From: Oscillospiraceae bacterium
GTDB lineage: Bacteria; Bacillota; Clostridia; Oscillospirales; Acutalibacteraceae
DNA: 9,736 nucleotides
Assembly: GCA_031267335.1 (NCBI GenBank)
Contig: JAIRZH010000117.1
Coordinates: 1-9,736, forward strand
Reading direction: 5' to 3'
Shown here piece after piece: positions 1 through 6,591 of the stretch. The position numbers and the translations under genes are program-made. The notes under the pieces are model-generated. The model searched no databases, was not told the origin of the DNA, and worked only from the letters and a program-made list of their open reading frames with translations. Each line of letters begins with the position of its first letter. Within the stretch, counting starts at the first letter, position 1.

Positions 1-140
1 TAAATGTGGCAAACGTAAAATTAGTTAATTCTTTAGGAGTACCCGTTTCTAGAAATGGGTACAAAAAGTAAGGCATTAAATAAGCACTTAAGCTTACCTA
101 AATGTAACAGACATAAAATTAGTTAATTCTTTAGAAGTAT
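1..140. repeat. imperfect direct repeat, two copies 98 bp apart
   Basis: Positions 1-42 and 99-140 align without gaps and match at 36 of 42 bases; the shared core is aaaattagttaattcttta. All six differences are transitions (G/A or C/T). The first copy starts exactly at the window edge, so the repeat may extend further left. Each copy ends near a short dyad: copy 1 runs into the palindrome at 39-62, whereas copy 2 is followed by an A-rich run. No reading frame was recognised here. It could be the end of a longer tandem array or a duplicated leader of the downstream ATPase gene. The repeat itself is certain; its role is unknown. Confidence 0.75.
39..62. repeat. 24-bp palindrome upstream of the AAA+ gene
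   Basis: The segment reads gtacccgttt-ctag-aaatgggtac and is a perfect inverted repeat except for one G/T pair (positions 45 and 56), which would be a G-U wobble in RNA. It could form a 10-bp stem with a CTAG tetraloop, or act as a DNA operator. No T-run follows on the + strand, so an intrinsic terminator is unlikely in that direction. It overlaps the end of the first direct-repeat copy; the second copy has lost the dyad. Confidence 0.6.
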
Positions 141-205
141 AGCTGATTAAAAAAAAAGATTGAAAAAATTTAACGAACATGTTACAAATAAATCATGGAG
201 GCAAT

Positions 206-2017
206 ATGATAAAATATCAGAGAACAACAAAAAACAAAAAATACAAAGTTTTTAAAAAAATAATAGCAAGTTTTTTGTCTATAATTTTGTGGGAAACAAG
301 CGGCTTATCAAGCAAGCCTAGCGGCATATCTGATTTTTGGAATATATTTTCACAAAATGTTGAAGCGATGAATTCGCAAAATGTTGCAAGTGAAAAATTA
401 AATTTTAAATATCCTTGGGAAGTTTCTGAAGTTTTTAAAGTTTTTAACGATGCAATGGAAACACTAGTAAATTCTGGAGACTTTATTGATTTATTTGATA
501 AAATGCCAGAAAATATCAAAGATTATTTTGTAATAGGAAAAGATAAAGAACATCCGATTAAGCTTCCTGAAGAAGGCAAATTTGATAGGGCATATTGGAG
601 AAAAATTACGTTAGTAGCTCCGCCTCTGTTCAAGAGTGGTAAATTCCCAGATATTAGCGTCTTAGTTTTAGACGTGCCCAGACGCACGGCACTTGTTTCG
701 TTCTTTAAGCATATTGTCAGTTTAAATCCAATGGTACCTATTTTAGATATTTTGTACGATGTTAATTTAGTATCAGCAGTGAATAATTTTTTCGGACAAT
801 TTAATTCAAGTAATTCAGTCGAGGTCGCTTTAACAGGTGGCTTCGAAAAAAGAGTTACTGCTCACAAAGCTCTTTCCGAAATAATACTTGAAGAGGAAAA
901 ACAAAAATTTAATGCAGAATTTCGCACAATTGTTAGTGCCGTATCGAAAAATTTGAATTTAATAAAAGCAGGATGTGTAATTTTTGTTTTGAGCGCAGCG
1001 AGGGGATTTTTAAAAGATATTTATGGGACTTTAAAAAATAGCTTCGAAAGATTCAAAAGAAAATTATTTTTTGAACGCAGACAATATTCAAACAGTCCAT
1101 ACAAGATGTTACAAACCATGCAGAAAAATTTAAAAGAAAATATCGTGGGCCAAGAAAAACCAATTTCGGAAATTTGTAAAATCGTAGTTGGGTGGTTGGC
1201 GAACGGAGAGAAAAATAAAGGTCCTTTGCTCCTTGTTTTAACTGGGTCTTCCGGCGTTGGAAAAACGCTTGCAGCAACAGAAATTTCCAAGATAGTATAT
1301 GATTCCGTATTGGACCCAAACAAATTCGTCATTAGTTCATCAATTAAACTTGGGACAGACGATCTTACCCCTGCGGAAAAACTTTTTAGCGAGGATTCCC
1401 AATTAGTTATAAATTTAAGGAATAATCCATATCAAATTATTATTTTCGACGATTACGATAAATCCCAAAAAAAAGATCCTGATAATTCAGTTTTGGAAAC
1501 GCTTGCCCGGGTAAAAGAAAGCGGGATGATGCCGGTTAGAGATAAAAACGGTAAAATCATATTTATAGATGTTAAATCCGCTATATTTATAATTACTACC
1601 AATCAATTATTAAGTTGTTGGGGAGGAAAAGATAGTGAAGAATCTTTAAAAGACCCGACGAGAACCAACTATCCTATAGATCAGTCTTTGTCCAGAAGGT
1701 TTCGTTGTGTTGAATTTAATAAACTAGATGAAGAATCTTACAAAAAAATATTAAAACCTAAAATTGATTTATTTGTAAAAAAATGCAAAGAAAATTATGA
1801 AATAATTTGTAGTTTAAATGAAAAATGTGTTCTTGACGATTTGGCAAGAGATTGCGTTCTATCCGATAAAGGAGCAAGAGGAAGTAACGACTTAATAGTT
1901 GAAATTTGGGGAGCTTTAATAGAATTTTTAGCAGAAAAAAATCACAAAGGCATTGAAGTCAAGAATATAAAAATGGAATTTGATTTAAATAGACGATTTA
2001 TTTTTAGTTTGAACTAA
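206..2017 (+). CDS. membrane-anchored AAA+ ATPase, Clp/HSP100-torsin type (intact copy)
   Basis: 603 residues. The start at 206 is chosen over an in-frame ATG at 179 because GGAGG (197-201) lies 4 nt before it and the related second copy aligns from this residue (IKY.. after the start). Seen in order: a basic N-terminus and a hydrophobic segment at about 19-29 (IIASFLSIILW); a 220-residue region with no recognised domain; a second hydrophobic segment at about 252-268; a basic stretch (FKRK..FFERR); then an AAA+ domain. The domain has a GQ box (VGQEKPI, 314-320), Walker A GSSGVGKT (347-354), Walker B IIIFDDYDK (411-419), sensor 1 in TTN (464-466), a likely arginine finger in SRRFR (496-500) and a sensor-2-like GARG (556-559). 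This order fits the Clp/HSP100-torsin clade, which remodels proteins using ATP. The Walker B acidic pair is DD, not the usual DE. If both segments span the membrane, the positive-inside rule puts the ATPase in the bacterial cytoplasm and the middle region outside. Its substrate is unknown. Confidence 0.85.
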   Translation: MIKYQRTTKNKKYKVFKKIIASFLSIILWETSGLSSKPSGISDFWNIFSQNVEAMNSQNVASEKLNFKYPWEVSEVFKVFNDAMETLVNSGDFIDLFDKMPENIKDYFVIGKDKEHPIKLPEEGKFDRAYWRKITLVAPPLFKSGKFPDISVLVLDVPRRTALVSFFKHIVSLNPMVPILDILYDVNLVSAVNNFFGQFNSSNSVEVALTGGFEKRVTAHKALSEIILEEEKQKFNAEFRTIVSAVSKNLNLIKAGCVIFVLSAARGFLKDIYGTLKNSFERFKRKLFFERRQYSNSPYKMLQTMQKNLKENIVGQEKPISEICKIVVGWLANGEKNKGPLLLVLTGSSGVGKTLAATEISKIVYDSVLDPNKFVISSSIKLGTDDLTPAEKLFSEDSQLVINLRNNPYQIIIFDDYDKSQKKDPDNSVLETLARVKESGMMPVRDKNGKIIFIDVKSAIFIITTNQLLSCWGGKDSEESLKDPTRTNYPIDQSLSRRFRCVEFNKLDEESYKKILKPKIDLFVKKCKENYEIICSLNEKCVLDDLARDCVLSDKGARGSNDLIVEIWGALIEFLAEKNHKGIEVKNIKMEFDLNRRFIFSLN

Positions 2018-2462
2018 AAGCATTTTTGATATCTCCGAGACAGCGCATATTTTAGGGCCTATTACCACTACTGTTTAACGACCATATTTCGGTATTTTTT
2101 GATTTGTACTACGTTAAATTTTTTTTACAATACGTTAGTATTGTAAAAAAATTTTCCTTATCCAAACCAAAAATTACTCGAAATTTTGTCATTTCAAATA
2201 ATGGGAACAGGCCCTAATTAAAATTTTACATGTACGTCAATTAAATATGTTAGTATTTATTTTTTACGCGCTTTAAATTTTAAACATTTTATCATAAAAT
2301 CCTATTACTCAAAAAACGTTAGACAGGTTTTAAACTAAGATTTGATTTTCTTAAAAAATAATTGCTTATAGTAGTTTAATTTTTTAATTTAAGGTGTTAA
2401 ATGCGTAAAAATTTCCAAAAGCAGTCATTTGAAAATTTTTTAAATATTATAAAGGCAATCGT
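2018..2462. other. 445-bp spacer between AAA+ gene and murD
   Basis: AT-rich spacer. It contains the foldback element at 2052-2217, a short perfect AT-only dyad at 2286-2300 (ATTTTAT-C-ATAAAAT), a possible -10 box TATAGT (2367-2372) with a TTGATT 19 bp upstream (2342-2347, spacing longer than ideal), and a 21-codon ORF at 2401-2466. Apart from the foldback arms there is no GC-rich terminator hairpin for the upstream ATPase gene, so the element may serve that role. Confidence 0.5.
2052..2217. mobile_element. MITE-like foldback element, about 80-bp inverted arms
   Basis: The left arm (2052-2133) and the reverse complement of the right arm (2138-2217) align along their whole length with a few small gaps. 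The ends are strongest: TTAGGGCCTATTACCA against TTAGGGCCTGTTCCCA, 14 of 16 identical. The centre is a perfect 14-bp stem (2120-2133 with 2138-2151) around a GTTA loop. The element has no ORF. GGGCC...GGCCC is flanked by TA on both sides, which could be a TA target duplication; TTA/TAA is the wider symmetric flank. A near-complete palindrome of this size between genes is typical of miniature inverted-repeat elements moved in trans by an IS transposase, though no transposase is present here. It could also act as a transcription terminator for the ATPase gene. Confidence 0.7.
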
Positions 2463-2466
2463 ATGA
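2401..2466 (+). CDS. possible 21-aa leader peptide coupled to murD
   Basis: A 21-codon ORF starts at ATG 2401, 4 nt after a good Shine-Dalgarno-like AAGGTG (2391-2396). It encodes a basic peptide beginning MRKNFQKQSF and ending KAIV. Its TGA stop (2464-2466) overlaps the murD ATG (2463-2465) as ATGA, the classic arrangement for translational coupling. It matches no family that I recognise. It may be a regulatory leader, a small protein, or a chance ORF in AT-rich DNA. The spacing of its ribosome site and the ATGA overlap are the only support. Confidence 0.35.
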   Translation: MRKNFQKQSFENFLNIIKAIV

Positions 2467-3851
2467 ATTTTAAATTTTTACATAATAAAAAAATTATGCT
2501 TTTAGGTCTAGGAAGAAGCAATCTTGCTTTAGCTAAAATATTAAATAAAAACAGCATTGATTTTGAAATCCGCGATGCTAGTGAACAAGTTATAAATTTT
2601 AATTTTAATAATTCTAAAGTAAAATTTAGATTCGGCAGCGATTATTTAAAAGATTTAGATTTTGATATTATTTTTCGTTCTCCTGGGGTTTCTTATTCTT
2701 GCCAAGAATTAATTCTAGCAAGAAACCGTGGGGCAAAAATAAGTTCCGAAATTGAGCTTTTTTTTGATATATGTCCTTGCAAAATTTGCGGCATAACCGG
2801 AAGCGACGGCAAAACCACAACTACAACGCTTATTTATAAAATTCTTAAAAAAATGGGTTTAAATGTTTTTATCGGCGGGAATATAGGCACCCCGATAATT
2901 TCTAAAATTAATAAAATAAAAAAACACAGTATTGCCATTGTTGAGCTTTCGAGTTTTCAACTTATTTCGATGCAAAAAAGCCCACAAATTTCCGTTATCA
3001 CCAATGTTTCGCCTAATCATTTAGATGTTCACAAAGATTTGCAGGATTATTTTCAAGCAAAATTTAACATAATTAAATATCAAACATCAAAAGATTTTAT
3101 AATTCTTAATTTTGAAGACAAAAATTTAAGAAGTATAGCTGAAAATGCTAAATCTAATGTTAAATTTTTTAGCTCAAAACAAAAAGCGAATGGAGCATTT
3201 ATTGATCAAAATGGCATGATTAAAATTTACTATAAAAATGCCGAAATATCTATGTTTAACAAAAATGAAATTAAAATTCCTGGTAACCACAATGTTGAAA
3301 ATTTTTTGGCTGCAATTTGCTCAAGTATGAGCATTTGCAAGGATTGTTCAGAAAAATTTATTAATTCAGTAAGATATGTCGCAAGAAATTTTATTGGAGT
3401 TGAACACAGAATAGAATTTGTTGATGAAATTAACGGTGTAAAATTTTATAATGATTCTATTGCTTCTAGCCCGACTAGAACTATTAAAGGTGCTCTTTCG
3501 GTTTTTAAAGATAATAATATAATTTTAATCGCCGGCGGATATGATAAAAAACTATCTTTTCATGAATTAGCAGTTGAAATTTGCAAAAAAGTCAAAGTTT
3601 TAGTTTTATTAGGCGAATCTGCTTCTAAAATTAATGAGGCAGTTAGAAAAATTTCAAAGAAAATTATAATTATATATACAAAATCTATGAAAGAAGCTAT
3701 AGAAATTTCATTTAGCAATGCATCAGAAGGTGATATTATATTGCTTTCGCCAGCTTGTGCAAGTTTTGGGCTTTATAAAAATTTTGAAGAACGCGGAAAA
3801 GATTTTAAAAATATAGTAAAAAAAATTAAAATAGAATATCTTGGTAAATAG
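2463..3851 (+). CDS. murD: UDP-N-acetylmuramoyl-L-alanine--D-glutamate ligase
   Basis: MurD is the cytoplasmic ATP-dependent ligase that adds D-glutamate to UDP-MurNAc-L-alanine in peptidoglycan precursor synthesis. The 462-residue length is normal. Seen: an N-terminal nucleotide-binding fold (MLLGLGRSN, 12-20) that binds the UDP part; the P-loop GSDGKTTT (113-120); the metal-ligand region ELSSFQL with Glu161; SPNHLDVH (183-190); the likely carbamylated Lys200 (FQAKFNI); and C-terminal Mur-ligase motifs HRIEF (315-319), NDSIASSPTRT (330-340), AGGYDK (357-362) and SPACASF (429-435). The sequence around CPC..ITGSDGKTTTTTLIY and VTNVSPNHLDVHKDLQDY resembles clostridial MurD by eye. AAAGG (2451-2455) lies 7 nt before the ATG. 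pfkA follows on the same strand after 85 bp. No other dcw-cluster gene is adjacent, so the usual mur operon has been broken up. Confidence 0.95.
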   Translation: MNFKFLHNKKIMLLGLGRSNLALAKILNKNSIDFEIRDASEQVINFNFNNSKVKFRFGSDYLKDLDFDIIFRSPGVSYSCQELILARNRGAKISSEIELFFDICPCKICGITGSDGKTTTTTLIYKILKKMGLNVFIGGNIGTPIISKINKIKKHSIAIVELSSFQLISMQKSPQISVITNVSPNHLDVHKDLQDYFQAKFNIIKYQTSKDFIILNFEDKNLRSIAENAKSNVKFFSSKQKANGAFIDQNGMIKIYYKNAEISMFNKNEIKIPGNHNVENFLAAICSSMSICKDCSEKFINSVRYVARNFIGVEHRIEFVDEINGVKFYNDSIASSPTRTIKGALSVFKDNNIILIAGGYDKKLSFHELAVEICKKVKVLVLLGESASKINEAVRKISKKIIIIYTKSMKEAIEISFSNASEGDIILLSPACASFGLYKNFEERGKDFKNIVKKIKIEYLGK

Positions 3852-3881
3852 ATTTTTATAAAAACTATAATTTTTTTTAAA

Positions 3882-3935
3882 ATTTGTTTGTGTAAGCAAA
3901 AAAATATAGTGTAATAATTAAAAGGATAACAAATG
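3882..3935 (+). promoter_or_regulatory. possible pfkA promoter and ribosome-binding site
   Basis: In the 85-bp murD-pfkA gap, TATAGT (3905-3910) is a good -10 candidate, with TTGTTT (3884-3889) as a weak -35 at only 15 bp spacing. AAAGGA (3921-3926) is the Shine-Dalgarno for pfkA. An out-of-frame ATG at 3933 lies 6 nt from it and reads only four codons (M-Y-A-Y) before TAA; the true pfkA ATG at 3937 lies 10 nt away. The promoter call is weak, and readthrough from murD is equally possible. Confidence 0.3.
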
Positions 3936-3936
3936 T

Positions 3937-4905
3937 ATGCCTACTAAGACTATAGCGATTTTAACAAGCGGTGGAGATGCGCCTGGCATGAATGCCGCCA
4001 TCAGGGCAATTGTTCGTTCGGCAATTACCAAAGGAATTACTCCACTAGGCATAAAACACGGTTATAGTGGACTTTTAAATTATGATATTTGGGAAATGAC
4101 TATTCGCACAGTTTCCGACATTATCGAACGCGGCGGAACAATACTTTATACAGCTAGAACTCCAAAATTTTTTAACGAAGACGATATTCAAAAAGCAGCA
4201 GAAAATTGCCGAAAGTCTAAAATCGATGGAATTATTATTATAGGTGGCGATGGTTCAATCAGAGGCGCTGATTGTCTTGCGCAACATGGTATTAAATGTG
4301 TTTGTTTGCCTGGTACAATAGATAATGACATAGCATGTAGCGAAAGATCTATCGGCTTCGATACAGCCATTAATACAGCTACTTCAATGATTGATAAAAT
4401 TCGCGATACCGCACAATCGCATGAGCGTTGTAGCGTAGTTGAGGTCATGGGCCGCAAAAGCGGAAACATTGCTGTTAAAACTGGAATCGCCGTCGGAGCT
4501 ACAGCGATTCTTATTCCTGAATATAAATTTAACTTCGAAAAAGATATCTTAGAGCGTATAAACTTTACCCAAAAAATGGGCAAAAAACATTTTATAATTA
4601 TTGTCGCTGAAGGATTGAATATAGTTGATGAAATTATGGAAAAAATTACAAAAACAACCGGAATTGATTCCCGTGCTACGATTTTAGGTCATGTTCAACG
4701 TGGCGGTTCACCTACAGCTTTTGACCGCGTTATGGCCAGCGAAATGGGATGTTATGCGGTAGAACTTCTTTCGCATGGGATTAGTAATAAAGTAGTGGCC
4801 GTTAAAAATAATAAATTATTTGCTATAGGGATCTCTGATGCGTTAAAAGCGAAAAAATCATTTGATTTTCGTCTTTATGAACGAGCATTAGAAATTTCAA
4901 TATAA
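3937..4905 (+). CDS. pfkA: ATP-dependent 6-phosphofructokinase
   Basis: PfkA phosphorylates fructose 6-phosphate to fructose 1,6-bisphosphate, the committing step of glycolysis, as a cytoplasmic tetramer. The 322-residue length is normal for the bacterial ATP form. Seen: TSGGDAPGMNAAIRA near the N-terminus (ATP and effector binding); GGDGS (103-107), where Gly rather than Asp after GGD indicates ATP instead of pyrophosphate as donor; PGTIDND (125-131) with catalytic Asp129; HERCSVVEVMGRKSGN (162-177), sugar-phosphate binding; AEGL (224-227); and GHVQRGGSPTAFDR (251-264). The closest resemblance by eye is to Firmicutes enzymes. Presence of this gene implies a working Embden-Meyerhof route, unusual for alphaproteobacterial intracellular symbionts. 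The gene converges on the ubiquitin protease gene. Its last codons form one arm of an 11-bp inverted repeat with the downstream DNA. Confidence 0.96.
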   Translation: MPTKTIAILTSGGDAPGMNAAIRAIVRSAITKGITPLGIKHGYSGLLNYDIWEMTIRTVSDIIERGGTILYTARTPKFFNEDDIQKAAENCRKSKIDGIIIIGGDGSIRGADCLAQHGIKCVCLPGTIDNDIACSERSIGFDTAINTATSMIDKIRDTAQSHERCSVVEVMGRKSGNIAVKTGIAVGATAILIPEYKFNFEKDILERINFTQKMGKKHFIIIVAEGLNIVDEIMEKITKTTGIDSRATILGHVQRGGSPTAFDRVMASEMGCYAVELLSHGISNKVVAVKNNKLFAIGISDALKAKKSFDFRLYERALEISI

Positions 4906-4939
4906 ATTTTAAATTCTGCGTTAGAGTCTTTCTAATGCT
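4884..4939 (+). terminator. competing hairpins at the end of pfkA
   Basis: AGCATTAGAAA (4884-4894, inside the last pfkA codons) pairs perfectly with TTTCTAATGCT (4929-4939). A second, alternative stem, GCGTTAGA (4918-4925) with TCTAATGC (4931-4938), uses the same right arm with one G-U pair and a 5-nt loop. The two cannot form together. The right arm is followed by TTATTGT, a poor U-tract, so termination efficiency is uncertain. It may be a weak terminator or a 3'-end stabilising structure. Confidence 0.4.
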
Positions 4940-5223
4940 TATTGTAGCTATGTTGTTTGAAAAAGTTTATAAATAAATTGAAATAAAAGCATATACAATT
5001 TATATTTACAAAAAAGCATGTGGTATAGCCTATTAACTTTTTTCAAACATTATAGCTATAGAGCACATATTCAGTAAAATTTAAAATTCTGTATTGTTTT
5101 AAATACGCCCAACATTGATACTTAAAAATATTAGGTAAGCTCGTTTTAGATTTTTTGTGAAAACAAATATTTTTTAGGAAATTTATAGATAGCGAGAAGC
5201 ATAAAATTGGTTTAGAAATAAAT
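4906..5223. other. convergent intergenic spacer between pfkA and the USP gene
   Basis: 318 bp of AT-rich DNA between two converging genes. It holds the right arm of the 4884-4939 hairpin and the long inverted repeat at 4945-5058. The remainder (about 5060-5223) shows no recognisable gene, RNA or repeat. Short frames across it are low-complexity and lack homology that I can recognise. Confidence 0.6.
4945..5058. repeat. imperfect long inverted repeat, about 23-bp arms
   Basis: The left arm 4945-4967 (tagctatgttgtttgaaaa, then agtt) and the reverse complement of the right arm 5035-5058 agree except for a two-base change and one extra A, leaving a 67-bp loop. The right arm contains a run of six T. 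Lying between converging genes, it could terminate transcription from both sides. It could equally be a small foldback element like the one at 2052-2217, but its ends do not share that sequence. Confidence 0.55.
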
Positions 5224-6591
5224 CTAAATTTTTTCAAATAAAAGAACATAAGATCCATTGATAAATTTTTGTATTTCGTCAGGATTTATTTTTTTTACTT
5301 TTGAATCATTATACTGAATTCCTGATCCGTCATCTAAGATCTTAATATAAACATAATGACCGCATAAGGCGCTATCGCCGACATGGCATATTGCACCTAT
5401 GAATTTATATTTCATATTAATTTTATTCTTAAAATAATCGCCAAGATCAATTATTTTTTCAATAACATTAAACGAATTAAAAAATTTTGTAGGCGTATTA
5501 TTGTTTATTCCGAGTCTACACATTTGAAAAAAAACATATTTGTTTAAAGATTCAATATAATTTTTTACGTGTGTAATAACCCTATTGCCATTCGAAATTT
5601 CACAAGTTTCTATTTCTGCAAACCAATCCCTAATACACTCGGATATTTTTGTTTTTTCAAAAATATTCAAAGGTATAAATTTTAAAATATCATGAAATAT
5701 TATTTGTTCAAAACTTGTGTCGGGAAATTTCGTATATTGCAAATAATTTACATTATAAATACTAGAAATTTCAGGAATTCCTTCTTCAATTAATTCTATA
5801 AAATTTGAAAGAAATTCAATTGCGTCTTCTTGTTTGCCAATGTTTGGTAAACCAATACATTTCGAAATTAACTTATAAAAATTCTCCATTTCTTCAATTT
5901 TTACTTTTTCATTTCTTAATAATCTATCGAATATATTTTTTAATTCATATAGCATAAAAGTATTATTACCTTGATATCTTATAACAAAATTACGAAACTC
6001 CGAAATATGAAATAACATCTGAAGTGATGCATTAAGGTAGCAAATTTGACCAAAATTTGGCAACCCTTGACTAAAATTTGAAACTGGATTTTGAAATATT
6101 TGTGGTTCTAAAATTTTTTTTGAAGCGTTTGAAGTACTGGAATTACAAAAGGCTTCCTTGACAAGTATTCCAGGTACTTTCGATGATAATAATTCAAATG
6201 ATTCAGGTGGTTCTAAGTTATCAAGTATTTTAAAATAATCTTTTGAAACAATCGTTTTGTTTGAATTAGAAGTCGGTTTTTTGTTTTTAAATTTCAACAT
6301 TAACGCCAAAAAAATTGAAACAGCAGCACCGCCTAATATTAATTTATGTTTTTTTAAAAAAAGTTTACAAATTGATGTTATTGATTTCTTTTGTTCTTCT
6401 TTGCGAATATTTTCTTTTTTAAAAGAATCTATCTTAATTTTTCGAGCACTATTATTTAGTCTTGCTAAAAACAAGTTACGTTCGATCAATTCTTTTGTTT
6501 TTTGTGCTTGCGATAAATTTGAATATTCAAAAGAAAATATCGATCCTATAACAAACAAAAATGATAGAAATTTCTTTTCCCAAAAAGACAT
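5224..6591 (-). CDS. ubiquitin-specific protease (USP, peptidase family C19), membrane-associated
   Basis: 455 residues. USPs are cysteine proteases that remove ubiquitin from proteins; bacteria have no ubiquitin, so the expected substrate is in a eukaryotic host. Seen: the Cys box GLPNFGQICYLNASLQ (176-191) with oxyanion Asn179 and catalytic Cys184; the KQEDAIEFL motif (253-261, the family's QQDAxEF); the His box CGHYVYIKI (410-418) with His412; Asp429 in YNDSKV; and the terminal SYVLLFEK (447-454). The triad is therefore complete. The catalytic domain, about 280 residues, is compact; no clear zinc-binding CxxC pairs are visible. Residues 8-21 are hydrophobic and could be a signal peptide (possible cut after SQA, 27-29); a second hydrophobic segment lies at 84-99, followed by KFKNKK. 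GGAG (6604-6601) lies 9 nt before the ATG. The gene converges with pfkA and looks acquired from a eukaryote. Likely a host-directed effector (inference). Confidence 0.9.
   Translation of the reverse strand: MSFWEKKFLSFLFVIGSIFSFEYSNLSQAQKTKELIERNLFLARLNNSARKIKIDSFKKENIRKEEQKKSITSICKLFLKKHKLILGGAAVSIFLALMLKFKNKKPTSNSNKTIVSKDYFKILDNLEPPESFELLSSKVPGILVKEAFCNSSTSNASKKILEPQIFQNPVSNFSQGLPNFGQICYLNASLQMLFHISEFRNFVIRYQGNNTFMLYELKNIFDRLLRNEKVKIEEMENFYKLISKCIGLPNIGKQEDAIEFLSNFIELIEEGIPEISSIYNVNYLQYTKFPDTSFEQIIFHDILKFIPLNIFEKTKISECIRDWFAEIETCEISNGNRVITHVKNYIESLNKYVFFQMCRLGINNNTPTKFFNSFNVIEKIIDLGDYFKNKINMKYKFIGAICHVGDSALCGHYVYIKILDDGSGIQYNDSKVKKINPDEIQKFINGSYVLLFEKI

Noticed and set aside
160..188. TTGAAA-17 bp-TACAAA as a promoter for the first ATPase gene
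   Set aside because: The transcription start would fall at or next to the GGAGG site, leaving almost no leader; not convincing.
179..205. Upstream in-frame ATG at 179 for the first ATPase gene
   Set aside because: No ribosome site at a suitable distance, while ATG 206 follows GGAGG and agrees with the second copy's N-terminus.
3126..3141. 14-bp match between murD (agaagtatagctga) and the repeat at about 133-146
   Set aside because: Inside conserved murD coding sequence with no wider similarity; judged coincidental.
3854..3880. AT-only palindrome with a T-run after murD as a terminator
   Set aside because: The stem has no GC pairs and would be too unstable; such strings are common in this AT-rich DNA.
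4188..4583. 131-codon frame opposite pfkA
   Set aside because: Lies entirely within a well-supported pfkA gene; an antisense shadow.
5043..5258. 71-codon frame on the - strand overlapping the end of the USP gene
   Set aside because: Low-complexity composition, no recognised homology, crosses the inverted repeat, and overlaps the USP coding end in another frame.
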